Made by a program: the position numbers and the translations under genes | Notes under the pieces: generated by a model | Seen by the model: only the letters and a program-made list of their open reading frames with translations | What the model was told of the DNA's origin: nothing | Databases searched by the model: none | Part shown: piece after piece, positions 26,327-34,706 of the stretch | Layout of the letters: the number at the start of each line of letters is the position of its first letter | Numbering within the stretch: the stretch's first letter is position 1 | NCBI RefSeq assembly: GCF_000152985.1 | Contig: NZ_CH672395.1 | Coordinates: 62,001 to 126,000, forward strand | DNA: 64,000 bases | Source of the DNA: Leeuwenhoekiella blandensis MED217 | GTDB taxonomy: Bacteria; Bacteroidota; Bacteroidia; Flavobacteriales; Flavobacteriaceae | Direction of reading: 5' to 3'

Positions 26327-28036
26327 GTGAGTAGTATTAAACCTGAAGACATGTACGACGCCATTGTGGTGGGTACAGGAATTAGTGGTGGCTGGGCTGC
26401 CAAAGAATTATGTGAGAACGGGCTTAAAACCCTTGTTCTTGAACGTGGTCGTATGGTAAAACATATCGAAGATTACCCTACCATGAATATGGACCCGTGG
26501 GACTTTAAATTTAAGGGACAACCTACCAAAGAGGAGGAAGCCAAACAATTTAAACAGGCGCGTACCGGATATACTACAAATAAGGCACATAGCCATTTCT
26601 TTGTAAATGACTTAGAACATCCTTATAATGAAACCAAACGTTTTGACTGGATGCGTGGGTATCACGTAGGAGGTCGCTCAATTATGTGGGGCCGTCAGAG
26701 TTATCGTTTGAGTGATATTGATTTTGAAGCAAACAAGAAAGAAGGTATCGCTGTTGACTGGCCAGTACGTTATAAAGACATCTCGCCTTGGTATGACAAG
26801 GTTGAAGAATATATTGGAGTGAGTGGAGAAAACTTAGGTTTACCACAACTTCCTGATGGTCACTTTGGCCCGCCAATGGAGCTTAACTGTGTTGAAGAGC
26901 ACCTTAAGAAAAACATGGCGCAAAATTATAAAGATCGTTTGCTTACGATAGGACGTACAGCGCATATTACCAGTACAGAAAAGACTTTTGAAGGTCGTTC
27001 TGCATGTCAATACAGAAACCGTTGTATGCGTGGGTGTCCGTTTGGGGCATATTTTAGCTCAAACTCATCAACTTTGCCTGCCGCTGAACGTACCGGGAAT
27101 ATGACCCTGAGACCTTTTAGTATCGTAAGTGAAGTGATCTATGATGACAATACAAAATTGGCTACCGGAGTAAAAGTGATCGATACAGAGACTAAAGAAG
27201 AAATGACGTTTAACGCAAAAGTGATTTTCTTATGTGCTTCTGCGATTGCTTCAGCTTCTATCTTGATGCAATCTAAGTCAGATCGTTTCCCTAATGGTTT
27301 AGGAAATGACAGTGGCGAACTAGGTCACAATATTATGGATCACCACTTTAATGTAGGTGCTTCAGGAAAATTTGACGGTTTTGAAGATCAATATTACAAA
27401 GGGCGTCGTGCAAATGGATTGTATATTCCACGTTTTAGAAACGTAGGAGGTGATTCTGACCAGAAAAACTTTAAGCGTGGTTATGGTTACCAAGGTGGAG
27501 CAAGCCGTGGTGATTGGACCGAAGCGATTTCAGAAATGAAATACGGAGAAGATCTTAAGAAAGCAATTTCTGAACCAGGAGGCTGGACGATAGGAATCAA
27601 TGCCTTTGGAGAGTGTCTTCCGTATCACGAGAATAAGATGACGCTTGACTATGATAAATTAGACCAGTGGGGATTACCTACCATTACGTTTGATGCTGAG
27701 TGGAAAGAGAACGAATGGGAGATGCGTAAGGATATGAAGCAGCAGGCAGCAGAAATGCTTACCAATGCTGGCTTTAAAGATGTACAAACCTATGATAGCC
27801 CGGGAGCTCCCGGTCTAGGAATCCACGAGATGGGAACTGCACGTATGGGACGCGATCCTAAAACCTCTGTGCTTAACGGAAATAACCAAGTACACACCGT
27901 ACCTAACGTATATGTGACAGATGGTTCATTTATGACTTCTGCAAGTTGTGTAAATCCATCGTTAACGTATATGGCTTTTACTGCACGCGCTGCAAACCAC
28001 GCAGCAGAACAATTTAAAAACGGAAAATTCGCTTAA
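26327..28036 (+). CDS. GMC family FAD-dependent oxidoreductase
   Basis: A 569-residue flavoprotein of the glucose-methanol-choline family. The FAD-binding motif is AIVVGTGISGGWAAKEL (about residues 11-27), and the C-terminal catalytic region holds GIHEMGTARMG and DGSFMTSASCVNPSLTYMAF. Four Cys near 230-245 (ACQYRNRCMRGCPFG) are like those in gluconate/sugar dehydrogenase large subunits. The partner subunit-3 gene follows at 2 nt, so a periplasmic glycoside or polyol dehydrogenase complex is likely. It lacks its own export signal and may be carried by the Tat-signal-bearing partner (inference). The start is GTG at 26327; the ATG at 26351 is an alternative. Confidence 0.9.
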   Translation: MSSIKPEDMYDAIVVGTGISGGWAAKELCENGLKTLVLERGRMVKHIEDYPTMNMDPWDFKFKGQPTKEEEAKQFKQARTGYTTNKAHSHFFVNDLEHPYNETKRFDWMRGYHVGGRSIMWGRQSYRLSDIDFEANKKEGIAVDWPVRYKDISPWYDKVEEYIGVSGENLGLPQLPDGHFGPPMELNCVEEHLKKNMAQNYKDRLLTIGRTAHITSTEKTFEGRSACQYRNRCMRGCPFGAYFSSNSSTLPAAERTGNMTLRPFSIVSEVIYDDNTKLATGVKVIDTETKEEMTFNAKVIFLCASAIASASILMQSKSDRFPNGLGNDSGELGHNIMDHHFNVGASGKFDGFEDQYYKGRRANGLYIPRFRNVGGDSDQKNFKRGYGYQGGASRGDWTEAISEMKYGEDLKKAISEPGGWTIGINAFGECLPYHENKMTLDYDKLDQWGLPTITFDAEWKENEWEMRKDMKQQAAEMLTNAGFKDVQTYDSPGAPGLGIHEMGTARMGRDPKTSVLNGNNQVHTVPNVYVTDGSFMTSASCVNPSLTYMAFTARAANHAAEQFKNGKFA

Positions 28037-28038
28037 TT

Positions 28039-28677
28039 ATGAAAAGGAGACAGGTATTAAAAAATTTAGGTCTGGGTGCTGGTTATGTGATAGCGGCTCC
28101 GGCAGTATTTAATATTTTACAGAGTTGTAAAAGCGATCCCAAAAGCGACTGGCAACCGGTATTTATGAATGCATCTAATGGATATGCCTTAACGCAAGTT
28201 CTCGATGTTATTTTACCAAAAACCGATACGCCCGGTGCTTCAGAATTGAATATTGCGCAGTTTATTGACAGCTATATGGACGAAGTTGCCGGTGACAAAC
28301 AGCGCGAAGAATTTAAAGCCGGTGCAAATGCCTTTGCATTGAGCTTTAAGGAGAATTTTGATAAAGAGCTTGAAGATGGTGAAGCCAAAGATTTTGAGAA
28401 AGCTGTAGCCAAGTATCTTGGTGCAGATGAAGAAACACGCAATGCATATTTAAAGCGTATTTCAGAAACACAGGATCCCGAAGCGCCTGAAGCTGATTTT
28501 GATGCACACGCAGGTTCTTATGCGTATCTCAATGCGGTACGAGACCTAGGTATTTGGGCTTGGAAGAACTCTGAGGCCGTTGGTGAAAACGTACTTTGGT
28601 ACGATCCGATCCCAGGGGCGTATTTGGGATGTATCTCTACGGAAGAAGCCGGTGGCGGAAAAACGATGTCACTCTAA
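28039..28677 (+). CDS. gluconate 2-dehydrogenase subunit 3 family protein
   Basis: A 212-residue partner subunit. The N-terminus MKRRQVLKNLGLGAGYVIAAPAV shows a twin-arginine type signal with a later lipobox-like Cys (ILQSC), and the rest is helical with the family segments LDVILPKTDTPGA and the acidic mid-region. In sugar dehydrogenase complexes this subunit is needed for export and activity of the GMC flavoprotein. It is encoded 2 nt after the flavoprotein and shares its TAATG stop/start with the next gene. No cytochrome c subunit is encoded nearby. Confidence 0.87.
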   Translation: MKRRQVLKNLGLGAGYVIAAPAVFNILQSCKSDPKSDWQPVFMNASNGYALTQVLDVILPKTDTPGASELNIAQFIDSYMDEVAGDKQREEFKAGANAFALSFKENFDKELEDGEAKDFEKAVAKYLGADEETRNAYLKRISETQDPEAPEADFDAHAGSYAYLNAVRDLGIWAWKNSEAVGENVLWYDPIPGAYLGCISTEEAGGGKTMSL

Positions 28678-29603
28678 TGAAAAGAAGAAGTTTTATACAA
28701 AAAGGAGCCCTAAGTGGTTCCTTTTTGGCTTTAGGCGGGGCCGAACTATTTGCGATGCAAAATAGGCTCGCAACTTTGCCTAAGCACCAATTCAATTTAA
28801 ACTATGCGCCGCATCTGGGGATGTTCAAACATCTTGCAGGTGAAGATCCTATCGCCCAGCTTGATTTTATGGCTGAGCAAGGCTTTACTGCATTTGAAGA
28901 TAATGATATGCGCAATAGGCCTGTTGAATTGCAAAATAAAATAGGTGCTGCGTTGCAAAAGCATAACATGCACATGGGCGTGTTTGTGGCGCACAAGATT
29001 TACTGGACCGCTCCAAACCTCACCAGCGGAAAGCAGGATCTAAGAGAGGAGTTTTTAGCCGATATCAAAGCCTCTATTGAAGTGGCTAAGCGCGTAAATG
29101 CCAAATGGATGACCGTAGTGCCGGGTTATGTTGATATGACCCAGGATATCAATTATCAAACCGCACACGTGGTTGAAAGTTTAAAGCAAGCTTCAGCTTT
29201 GTTAGAACCACACGGACTAACCATGGTTCTAGAACCGCTTAACTTTTTTAATCATCCCGGTTTATTTCTAAAGGAAAGTCCGCAGGCGTATCAAATTTGC
29301 AAAGCAGTGGATAGCCCGGCTTGTAAAATCTTATTTGATGTGTATCATCAGCAAATTCAGGAAGGAAACTTGATTCCTAATATTGATGCGTGTTGGGAGG
29401 AAATCGGCTATTTTCAGATGGGAGACAACCCGGGAAGAAAAGAGCCTACAACAGGAGAGATCAATTATAAGAACATCTTCAAACACATTTATCAAAAAGG
29501 CTATAAAGGCGTTTTAGGAATGGAACATGGTAACTCGATGCCCGGAGCAAAAGGAGAACAGGCTGTGATTGATGCTTATGTGAGTTGCGACGATTTCCTT
29601 TAG
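28677..29603 (+). CDS. Tat-exported hydroxypyruvate isomerase-like TIM barrel
   Basis: A 308-residue xylose-isomerase-like TIM-barrel protein with a Tat signal (KRRSFIQKGALSGSFLALGG at about residues 2-21). Family segments and possible metal ligands: MVLEPLNFF, ILFDVYHQQIQEGN, FQMGDNPGRKEPTTGEINY and LGMEHGNS, similar to hydroxypyruvate isomerase-like proteins. The start is the ATG at 28677, overlapping the preceding stop by 1 nt (TAATG); a longer frame upstream overlaps that gene and is rejected. Probable role: isomerisation or elimination on the keto-sugar formed by the GMC enzyme (inference). Confidence 0.85.
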   Translation: MKRRSFIQKGALSGSFLALGGAELFAMQNRLATLPKHQFNLNYAPHLGMFKHLAGEDPIAQLDFMAEQGFTAFEDNDMRNRPVELQNKIGAALQKHNMHMGVFVAHKIYWTAPNLTSGKQDLREEFLADIKASIEVAKRVNAKWMTVVPGYVDMTQDINYQTAHVVESLKQASALLEPHGLTMVLEPLNFFNHPGLFLKESPQAYQICKAVDSPACKILFDVYHQQIQEGNLIPNIDACWEEIGYFQMGDNPGRKEPTTGEINYKNIFKHIYQKGYKGVLGMEHGNSMPGAKGEQAVIDAYVSCDDFL

Positions 29604-29604
29604 A

Positions 29605-30072
29605 TCAAGGATAGAGCGTTATAAACTGTTCACATACAATAAGCATTTCCTCATCAAATGAGTCGGGTGAATTTTGCATTTCCCGAGTGTAAAACGCTCG
29701 GTGAACTTTTTTCCAATAGGCTAGAGAACCATCACCTTCCCCTTCAATCTTGGCAAATTCTAAGGTTACTTGATTAAAAAGAACCAGGTCGATTTGTGTG
29801 GTTTTAATTACCGCAACTGCGTTTCCGTCCCAATCGGTAACAATGTTGAGATCATTTATTTCAGGAAGAGATTCCTTATGGGTTTCAAACCACCACAGCG
29901 AAGTAGCCGTGGCTTGTTTGATTCTTTTCAATACTAAATGGGCACAAGTATTTGCATCCTTTTCATTGTCGCAGAAGTAAAAGGAAGGCGGAATATTCTT
30001 GTCGCGATACTCTGGATGGTCATTTATAAATGCATTCCAAAGCTGTTTAATTGAAGATTGAATCTTTCCCAT
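29605..30072 (-). CDS. ASCH domain protein
   Basis: A 155-residue soluble protein. The C-terminal half carries the ASCH signature (KIEGEGDGSLAYWKKVHRAFY, about residues 107-127) with the upstream strand NAVAVIKTTQIDLV. ASCH proteins are PUA-like and bind RNA or hydrolyse modified nucleosides (some are N4-acetylcytidine amidohydrolases), and which applies here is unknown. It converges with the preceding gene with 1 nt between stops. A TATCTTTA -7-like box at 30079-30086 follows the trehalase terminator. Confidence 0.83.
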   Translation of the reverse strand: MGKIQSSIKQLWNAFINDHPEYRDKNIPPSFYFCDNEKDANTCAHLVLKRIKQATATSLWWFETHKESLPEINDLNIVTDWDGNAVAVIKTTQIDLVLFNQVTLEFAKIEGEGDGSLAYWKKVHRAFYTREMQNSPDSFDEEMLIVCEQFITLYP

Positions 30073-30078
30073 AAATTC

Positions 30079-30086
30079 TAAAGATA
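30079..30086 (-). promoter_or_regulatory. -7-like box for ASCH gene
   Basis: Reads TATCTTTA on the minus strand, 6 nt upstream of the ATG and directly after the trehalase terminator stem. One base off the consensus. Confidence 0.35.
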
Positions 30087-30112
30087 AAAGGCTTCCGGAA
30101 ACGGAAGCCTTT
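30087..30112 (-). terminator. terminator after trehalase
   Basis: AAAGGCTTCCG (30087-30097) pairs perfectly with CGGAAGCCTTT (30102-30112). On the minus strand the loop is TTTC and a TTTTATCTTT tail follows. Confidence 0.8.
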
Positions 30113-30116
30113 CAGA

Positions 30117-31703
30117 TTATTTCTTCAAGTCAAGATAGACTCCGTTAGTCCACCCGAAGCCATCTTGAGTAGGATATTCCCCACCTCCGGCGACGAGGGT
30201 GGTATCTATCACATTATATTTTTCTAGCATTTTGCCGGTGCGTTTGTAAACGCTTTCATTAAGGTGTAGCCAGCGTTCACTTATGTCACTAGCAAGATCA
30301 TTAATGCCGTAGGTTTGTAAACCGCGTACCGCAAGCCACTGGTGAGGAGGCCAGCCGTTGGGGCTGTCCCATTGCTGTTTGTTGTTTACCAAAGAAGTCA
30401 CAAGGCCTCCCGGTTTTAAAAACTGAGATGCTAAAGTTTTAGAAACATCCTCGGCTTGTTGCGGAGAGGCGACTTTAAAATAAAGCGGGTACACCATCGC
30501 AAGAGAAAGCGTTGGCGATGCAGCTTCTGTTTTTAGATTGTAATCTACATACGTAGCTTTTGAATCATCCCACAACCAAGCGTCGATTGCGTCTTTACGA
30601 GTAGTAGCCGCAGCTTCAAGCGCTCTTGCCCCTTCCATATCTTCAGCAAATCTACGGGCGTTTGCAAGCGTTTGCTCTAAGTTATACATCAATGCATTTA
30701 GATCTATGGGAATGATCTCGGTGGTTTGAATCGTGGTCATCTTATTAGGATCGGCAAACCATCTGCTACTAAAATCCCATCCACTCTCACAAGCTGCCGA
30801 GATGTTCAAATACAGTTCTTCGGGATTTCTGCCAGATTCTTCTGCGGTGGTTATGTCTTCCAGATAGCTCTCTGCCCGTGGTGTTTGCGTATTGCTATAA
30901 TAGCGGTTTAAGAGATGACCGTCAGGCATTTTTACAACGCGTGCGTGAGCATTGGATTCCTTCAAACCTTCAGCGCCTTGCATCCAAAAAGCATATTCTT
31001 TTTCAAGTGCATCGTGGTATTTCAGATAAACGCTTTTATCATCTTTAATACCGGCAAGAAGGTTTACCATTTCAGCAAAAAATGGTGGTTGAGATCGGCC
31101 TAAATAATAGGTGCGATTTCCGTTAGGAATAAAGCCAATAGTGTCAATTTGGTAGGCAAAATTATCTAAGATATTTTCAATCAATTCTATTTCTCCGGCT
31201 TCTTTCAGTCCTAAAAGAATAAAATAGCTGTCCCAGTAATACACTTCCTGAAAGCGTCCTCCGGGAACGATATATGCGTTGGGCAAAGCGATTCGCGACC
31301 CATTTTCAACAGCATCTGCATCACGTTTAAGATAGGGCCAAAGCGCATTAATATGGGCTGCGGTGGTGCGTGAAGTGTCTGCTTCAAAATTTGAGGTGGG
31401 CGTTTCGGGTAATGCGAAATGTTCTAAAACAAAGGCTTTGAGATCAAAATCGGGCTGATCTTTTTGCATTTTGTAGGCTTCGAGAATTTCTTCTGAAGGC
31501 ATTTTTGGTTCACAGTCTACAAAGGTTTTTCCGTCGGGGAAAACATGATTGGTTTGCACCGCTACAAGCAACTCGCCATAGCGGTCTATGGGGTTGAGGT
31601 TTTTATTGGGAAATGTCGCAGTGTCTGCGGTTTGCTCGTTTTTACAGGAGGAGACAAAAAGTATCAATAGAAGTGCAAAAAAATTGAAGTAAGACTTTAT
31701 CAT
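30117..31703 (-). CDS. GH37 trehalase, lipoprotein
   Basis: A 528-residue secreted trehalase, hydrolysing trehalose to two glucose. Lipoprotein signal with Cys near residue 20 (LFVSSCKNE). Both GH37 signatures are present: PGGRFQEVYYWDSYF (about residues 155-169) and QWDSPNGWPPHQWL (about 450-463). The final GYxxGGGE-like motif is seen as LVAGGGEYPTQDGFGWTNGV. The ATG at 31703 is chosen because it opens the signal peptide; a longer frame exists. Together with the sugar locus at 20-30 kb it suggests disaccharide use, but it is separately transcribed. Confidence 0.92.
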   Translation of the reverse strand: MIKSYFNFFALLLILFVSSCKNEQTADTATFPNKNLNPIDRYGELLVAVQTNHVFPDGKTFVDCEPKMPSEEILEAYKMQKDQPDFDLKAFVLEHFALPETPTSNFEADTSRTTAAHINALWPYLKRDADAVENGSRIALPNAYIVPGGRFQEVYYWDSYFILLGLKEAGEIELIENILDNFAYQIDTIGFIPNGNRTYYLGRSQPPFFAEMVNLLAGIKDDKSVYLKYHDALEKEYAFWMQGAEGLKESNAHARVVKMPDGHLLNRYYSNTQTPRAESYLEDITTAEESGRNPEELYLNISAACESGWDFSSRWFADPNKMTTIQTTEIIPIDLNALMYNLEQTLANARRFAEDMEGARALEAAATTRKDAIDAWLWDDSKATYVDYNLKTEAASPTLSLAMVYPLYFKVASPQQAEDVSKTLASQFLKPGGLVTSLVNNKQQWDSPNGWPPHQWLAVRGLQTYGINDLASDISERWLHLNESVYKRTGKMLEKYNVIDTTLVAGGGEYPTQDGFGWTNGVYLDLKK

Positions 31704-31725
31704 AATGTGTGCTTTTAAAAACAAA

Positions 31726-31765
31726 ACGCCCAAAAAGTAATCACAGAGAATAACTTTTGGGCGTT
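31726..31765 (-). terminator. terminator after azurin gene
   Basis: ACGCCCAAAAAGT pairs with AACTTTTGGGCGT around a roughly 13-nt loop. On the minus strand it is followed by TTTTGTTTTT. Confidence 0.7.
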
Positions 31766-31790
31766 AGGTTGTACTGAAGTAACTGCGTTT

Positions 31791-31890
31791 ATTGGCACCG
31801 CCAAAGGGTTTAATACTCTGAGGCTTGCCTCGAAATTGAAAATTCGTTTCCAAGCAATGCCCCATGAGCTTGACCAAAGGTAGCTTACTC
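31791..31890 (+). repeat. dispersed intergenic repeat, copy B
   Basis: Near-complete copy: ATTGGCACCGCCAAAGGG, then TTTAATACTCTGAGGCTTGC, a mid-part AAATTGAAAATTCGTTTCCA and the right end AATGCCCCATGAGCTTGACC plus AAAGGTAGCTTACTC. Its right end contains the stop codon of the azurin gene (31885-31887). Confidence 0.78.
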
Positions 31891-32400
31891 TACAATAAAC
31901 TTCCCTTTCATTACACTGTAATGACCAGGAAAACTACAGATGAAATCGTAAGTCCCAGGCTCTGGAGCTTCAAACTCGATCGTGTCTGACTGGCCGCCAC
32001 CTAGCATTTTTGTGTGTACGATAACCGCATCTGTATCTTCTGGGATATAGCCGTTATCTCTTGCTGCAGAAGCTTTTGCTCCAAATGCAGGAATCTCAGT
32101 TCCTTGCGTTAAAAGCACAAAGTTGTGCCCCATAACTTCGACCGGTTGTTTACCCGTATGACGTAGGGTGAGTTTGACTTTTTTACCGGCAGCAACACGA
32201 ATTTCCTTTTTATCAAATTGCATCATGTCTGTTGCAAGAAGTACCACCTCGGTAACATTCTCGTCAGCTTTTTTTGTGGTAGAAGAAGTGTTGTTGGCAC
32301 CAATCTTTACCGACTCTTTTTCTTCTTTCTTTTTATCGTCTCCGCAGTTTACTAAAATTAACGAAAGCGCAAAAAGAAGTGTGAATTTTAAAGTTTTCAT
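31885..32400 (-). CDS. azurin-like blue copper lipoprotein
   Basis: A 171-residue cupredoxin. Lipoprotein signal (Cys at about residue 20, LILVNCGDD), a Lys/Glu/Ser/Thr-rich spacer to about 50, then an azurin domain. Copper ligands are visible as His in VMGHNFV and the Cys-His-Met cluster in FICSFPGHYSVMKG. It is expected to carry electrons at the cell envelope. The stop codon lies inside repeat copy B, so the C-terminus (GKFIVE) runs up to the element. It is followed by a terminator at 31726-31765. Confidence 0.9.
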   Translation of the reverse strand: MKTLKFTLLFALSLILVNCGDDKKKEEKESVKIGANNTSSTTKKADENVTEVVLLATDMMQFDKKEIRVAAGKKVKLTLRHTGKQPVEVMGHNFVLLTQGTEIPAFGAKASAARDNGYIPEDTDAVIVHTKMLGGGQSDTIEFEAPEPGTYDFICSFPGHYSVMKGKFIVE

Positions 32401-32469
32401 TAGAAATTGTTTAGATAAATGCTAATATACACAAGTTCTACCCGCACTGCAACAGTAATATGGCGCTTT

Positions 32470-33438
32470 TTAGTCTAAATAATCTTGAAAGAATTGCAGG
32501 GTGCGTTGTTCGCAATAAGTATGCGCTTGATTTTCAATAAATCCTACGTGTCCGCCAAATGCCGGCATTTCTAAAAAGAGGTTTTTGCTTTGTGCTGCCT
32601 CTTCTTTAGGGTAGCATTTTTCGTTAAGAAAAGAATCGTCTAAAGCATTGATAATAAGTGTAGGAATCTTGATGTTGGGTAGAAATTGCCTGCTGCTGCT
32701 TTTTGTATAATAGTCAAGTGCATTTTTAAAACCGTTTGCCGGTGCGGTGTAGAGCTCATCAAAAAGCATTAAGGATTTGATCTTGCGATAATTTTCTTTG
32801 CTGAGTTCTTTTGGAAAAACCTTCAGTTTGGCGTGATATTTTTTGCGGAGGTCTTTTAAAAAGGACCAGCGATAGACCCAATTTTTGCGTTGCTCCAACG
32901 CACCAAGAGAGTCGTATAAATCTACCGGAGTAGAAACTGCCACAGCAGCTACGATGTTGTTGGGACGACTACGCGTTTCGCCCAAATATTTCAAAATAAG
33001 ATTTCCGCCAAGGCTAAAACCGCATAAAAACAGGTTTTTGTATTTGTTTTTTGAAAGAATATAGTTGACCACATCACTCAAATCTTCTGAAGCTCCCGAG
33101 TGATATGAACGAATTTTTGCATTGTCTTCCCCGCTGCAACCACGCAAATTGATCGAGGCGCAGTCAAACCCTTGTTTATTAAGCAAGCTTGCTGTCCCTT
33201 GCATATACGGTCGCTTTGCGTGACCTTCTAAACCGTGAACAATAATGGCGATAGTAGAATTAGATTTACTTTGAGCAAAGCTAAAGTCGATATCTAAGAA
33301 GTCGCCATCGCTTAAATCAATACGTTCGCGGTGATAGGAGAGCCCTTTTACTTTCCTGATTTTTGCTGCATATATGGTGTTGAGGTGTCCGTTAGTAAAC
33401 GGCCTTTTTGGTTTATATGTAGATGGGATAAGCGGCAC
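32470..33438 (-). CDS. YheT family alpha/beta hydrolase
   Basis: A 322-residue hydrolase of the YheT/ABHD1-3 group. The nucleophile elbow is GFSLGG (about residues 140-145), the acid lies in INALDDSF and the His in FGGHVGF near the C-terminus. The opening FTNGHLNTIY is typical. The substrate is unknown; an esterase on lipids or esters is the family expectation. It shares 1 nt with the preceding bestrophin gene and is probably co-transcribed. Confidence 0.87.
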   Translation of the reverse strand: MPLIPSTYKPKRPFTNGHLNTIYAAKIRKVKGLSYHRERIDLSDGDFLDIDFSFAQSKSNSTIAIIVHGLEGHAKRPYMQGTASLLNKQGFDCASINLRGCSGEDNAKIRSYHSGASEDLSDVVNYILSKNKYKNLFLCGFSLGGNLILKYLGETRSRPNNIVAAVAVSTPVDLYDSLGALEQRKNWVYRWSFLKDLRKKYHAKLKVFPKELSKENYRKIKSLMLFDELYTAPANGFKNALDYYTKSSSRQFLPNIKIPTLIINALDDSFLNEKCYPKEEAAQSKNLFLEMPAFGGHVGFIENQAHTYCEQRTLQFFQDYLD

Positions 33439-34460
33439 TAGTATAAAATTTCTCCTTTAGGTTTTATGGGGTTAGGTAAATCTTCTTCATCAAGCATGTC
33501 GCGAAGATCAATTTCGATGGTTCTACATAACGCTGTCATAGGCACATCGTTTGCTTTTCCTTCAAAAGGATCTTCACTATTGTCTCCTACATATTCCATC
33601 GTGGTGAAAATCCACATGATGAGTATGGTAAATGGAATCATTTGCAAAAACATAGTTGAAATTTGTTGCGAAGGATGCACGGTATCGGTCACGTGATTTT
33701 CAAAAATATTGAGCAGCCCCAGCGGAAGCAACAGCACAAAAATCCAGGTAAATACTTTAGAGAAATAACCGTATTGTCTGGGAAACGGGGTGTTTTTTAT
33801 GCGTTCGCACATGCCTTGAAAATCATAGAATTTACCCAAAGCCTCTTGCAGTTGCATTTCCTGAAAACCATCAATCACCCCTTCTTTTCTAAGTCTTTGT
33901 ACGATGATGCCCTGGTTTTTGATCAAATGCGTTGCAGGATTTGCTCTTAGTTTGATCGCTTCATATTCATCGTGCCCTACAAATTGGTAGGCTTGGTTAC
34001 TTTCAATATTGCGCTCGTTATGGCGATCAAATAAACGTTCAACCAGTTTGCCTTCTTGCAGCGTCCACGATCTAGGCTGACGCAGTTGCACGCGTAATGC
34101 GTTAAGCCATGCAATATGACGATACAGAAGTTCGCGTTTAAGTTCTTTATCTGCTATAGGATCATCAAGTTGAATGAGGCTTAAGGTTCTAATGCCCCAC
34201 GTACGACTCCAGTTTACGATCATTCCCCAAATTTTTCTGCCCTCCCAGAAGCGGTCGTAACTCTGGCTGTTTTTAAAACCGAGATAAAAAGATACTGCAA
34301 TACCAATTACGGTGAGCGGCTCAAAAGGAATGTCTATATCTTCAAAACCTAAATCATGGTACGCATAGAAAATAATAAGTGAATACACGAGAAAGAACAC
34401 CAGATTACGCCACGTGTAACGCAGGATGAGTTTCCAACTTATATTCCTTTTAATGAGCAT
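33438..34460 (-). CDS. bestrophin family anion channel-like protein
   Basis: A 340-residue member of the bestrophin (UPF0187) family with about four membrane spans (near residues 14-32, 45-63, 236-256 and 268-288) and large cytoplasmic segments. Landmarks include SFYLGFKNSQSYDRFWEGRKIWG and the C-terminal DPFEGKANDVPMTALCRTIEIDL. Bacterial homologues form cation or anion channels. Its TATCTTTA promoter-like box at 34480-34487 (minus strand) lies about 20 nt upstream. Confidence 0.9.
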   Translation of the reverse strand: MLIKRNISWKLILRYTWRNLVFFLVYSLIIFYAYHDLGFEDIDIPFEPLTVIGIAVSFYLGFKNSQSYDRFWEGRKIWGMIVNWSRTWGIRTLSLIQLDDPIADKELKRELLYRHIAWLNALRVQLRQPRSWTLQEGKLVERLFDRHNERNIESNQAYQFVGHDEYEAIKLRANPATHLIKNQGIIVQRLRKEGVIDGFQEMQLQEALGKFYDFQGMCERIKNTPFPRQYGYFSKVFTWIFVLLLPLGLLNIFENHVTDTVHPSQQISTMFLQMIPFTILIMWIFTTMEYVGDNSEDPFEGKANDVPMTALCRTIEIDLRDMLDEEDLPNPIKPKGEILY

Positions 34461-34479
34461 AGCATAGATGTTTAGAATT

Positions 34480-34487
34480 TAAAGATA
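34480..34487 (-). promoter_or_regulatory. -7-like box for bestrophin operon
   Basis: Reads TATCTTTA on the minus strand, one base off TAnnTTTG, about 20 nt upstream of the bestrophin ATG. Confidence 0.35.
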
Positions 34488-34576
34488 AATGTAAACTGTA
34501 GAACAGCTTGAAGTATTAAGGGAAATTTAAAATATTATGCACGCATAAGGCTTTTAGGTATCTTTGCTCAAAATTT

Positions 34577-34697
34577 ATTGGCGCGGTTAAAGGGTTTTAT
34601 ACTCTAAGGCTTGCCTCAAAATTGAAAAATTGTTTCCAACTAGTGCCTCACGGGCCTGTCTTTGTCGGTAGACAAGCTTGCCTTGAGGTAGATTATT
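34577..34697 (+). repeat. dispersed intergenic repeat, copy C (longest)
   Basis: ATTGGCGCGGTTAAAGGG, TATACTCTAAGGCTTGCCTC, AAATTGAAAAATTGTTTCCA, CTAGTGCCTCACGGGCC and the right end CTTGCCTTGAGGTAGATTA. A nested imperfect palindrome CTGTCTTTGTCGGTAGACAAG-like stretch (about 34656-34676) is inserted near the right end. It lies just upstream of the thioesterase gene. Confidence 0.75.
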
Positions 34698-34706
34698 TTT
34701 AAAATT

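Noticed and set aside
28596-28676. Longer start for the Tat-exported TIM-barrel protein
   Set aside because: It overlaps the subunit-3 gene by 80 nt and would bury the twin-arginine signal; the TAATG start at 28677 is clear.
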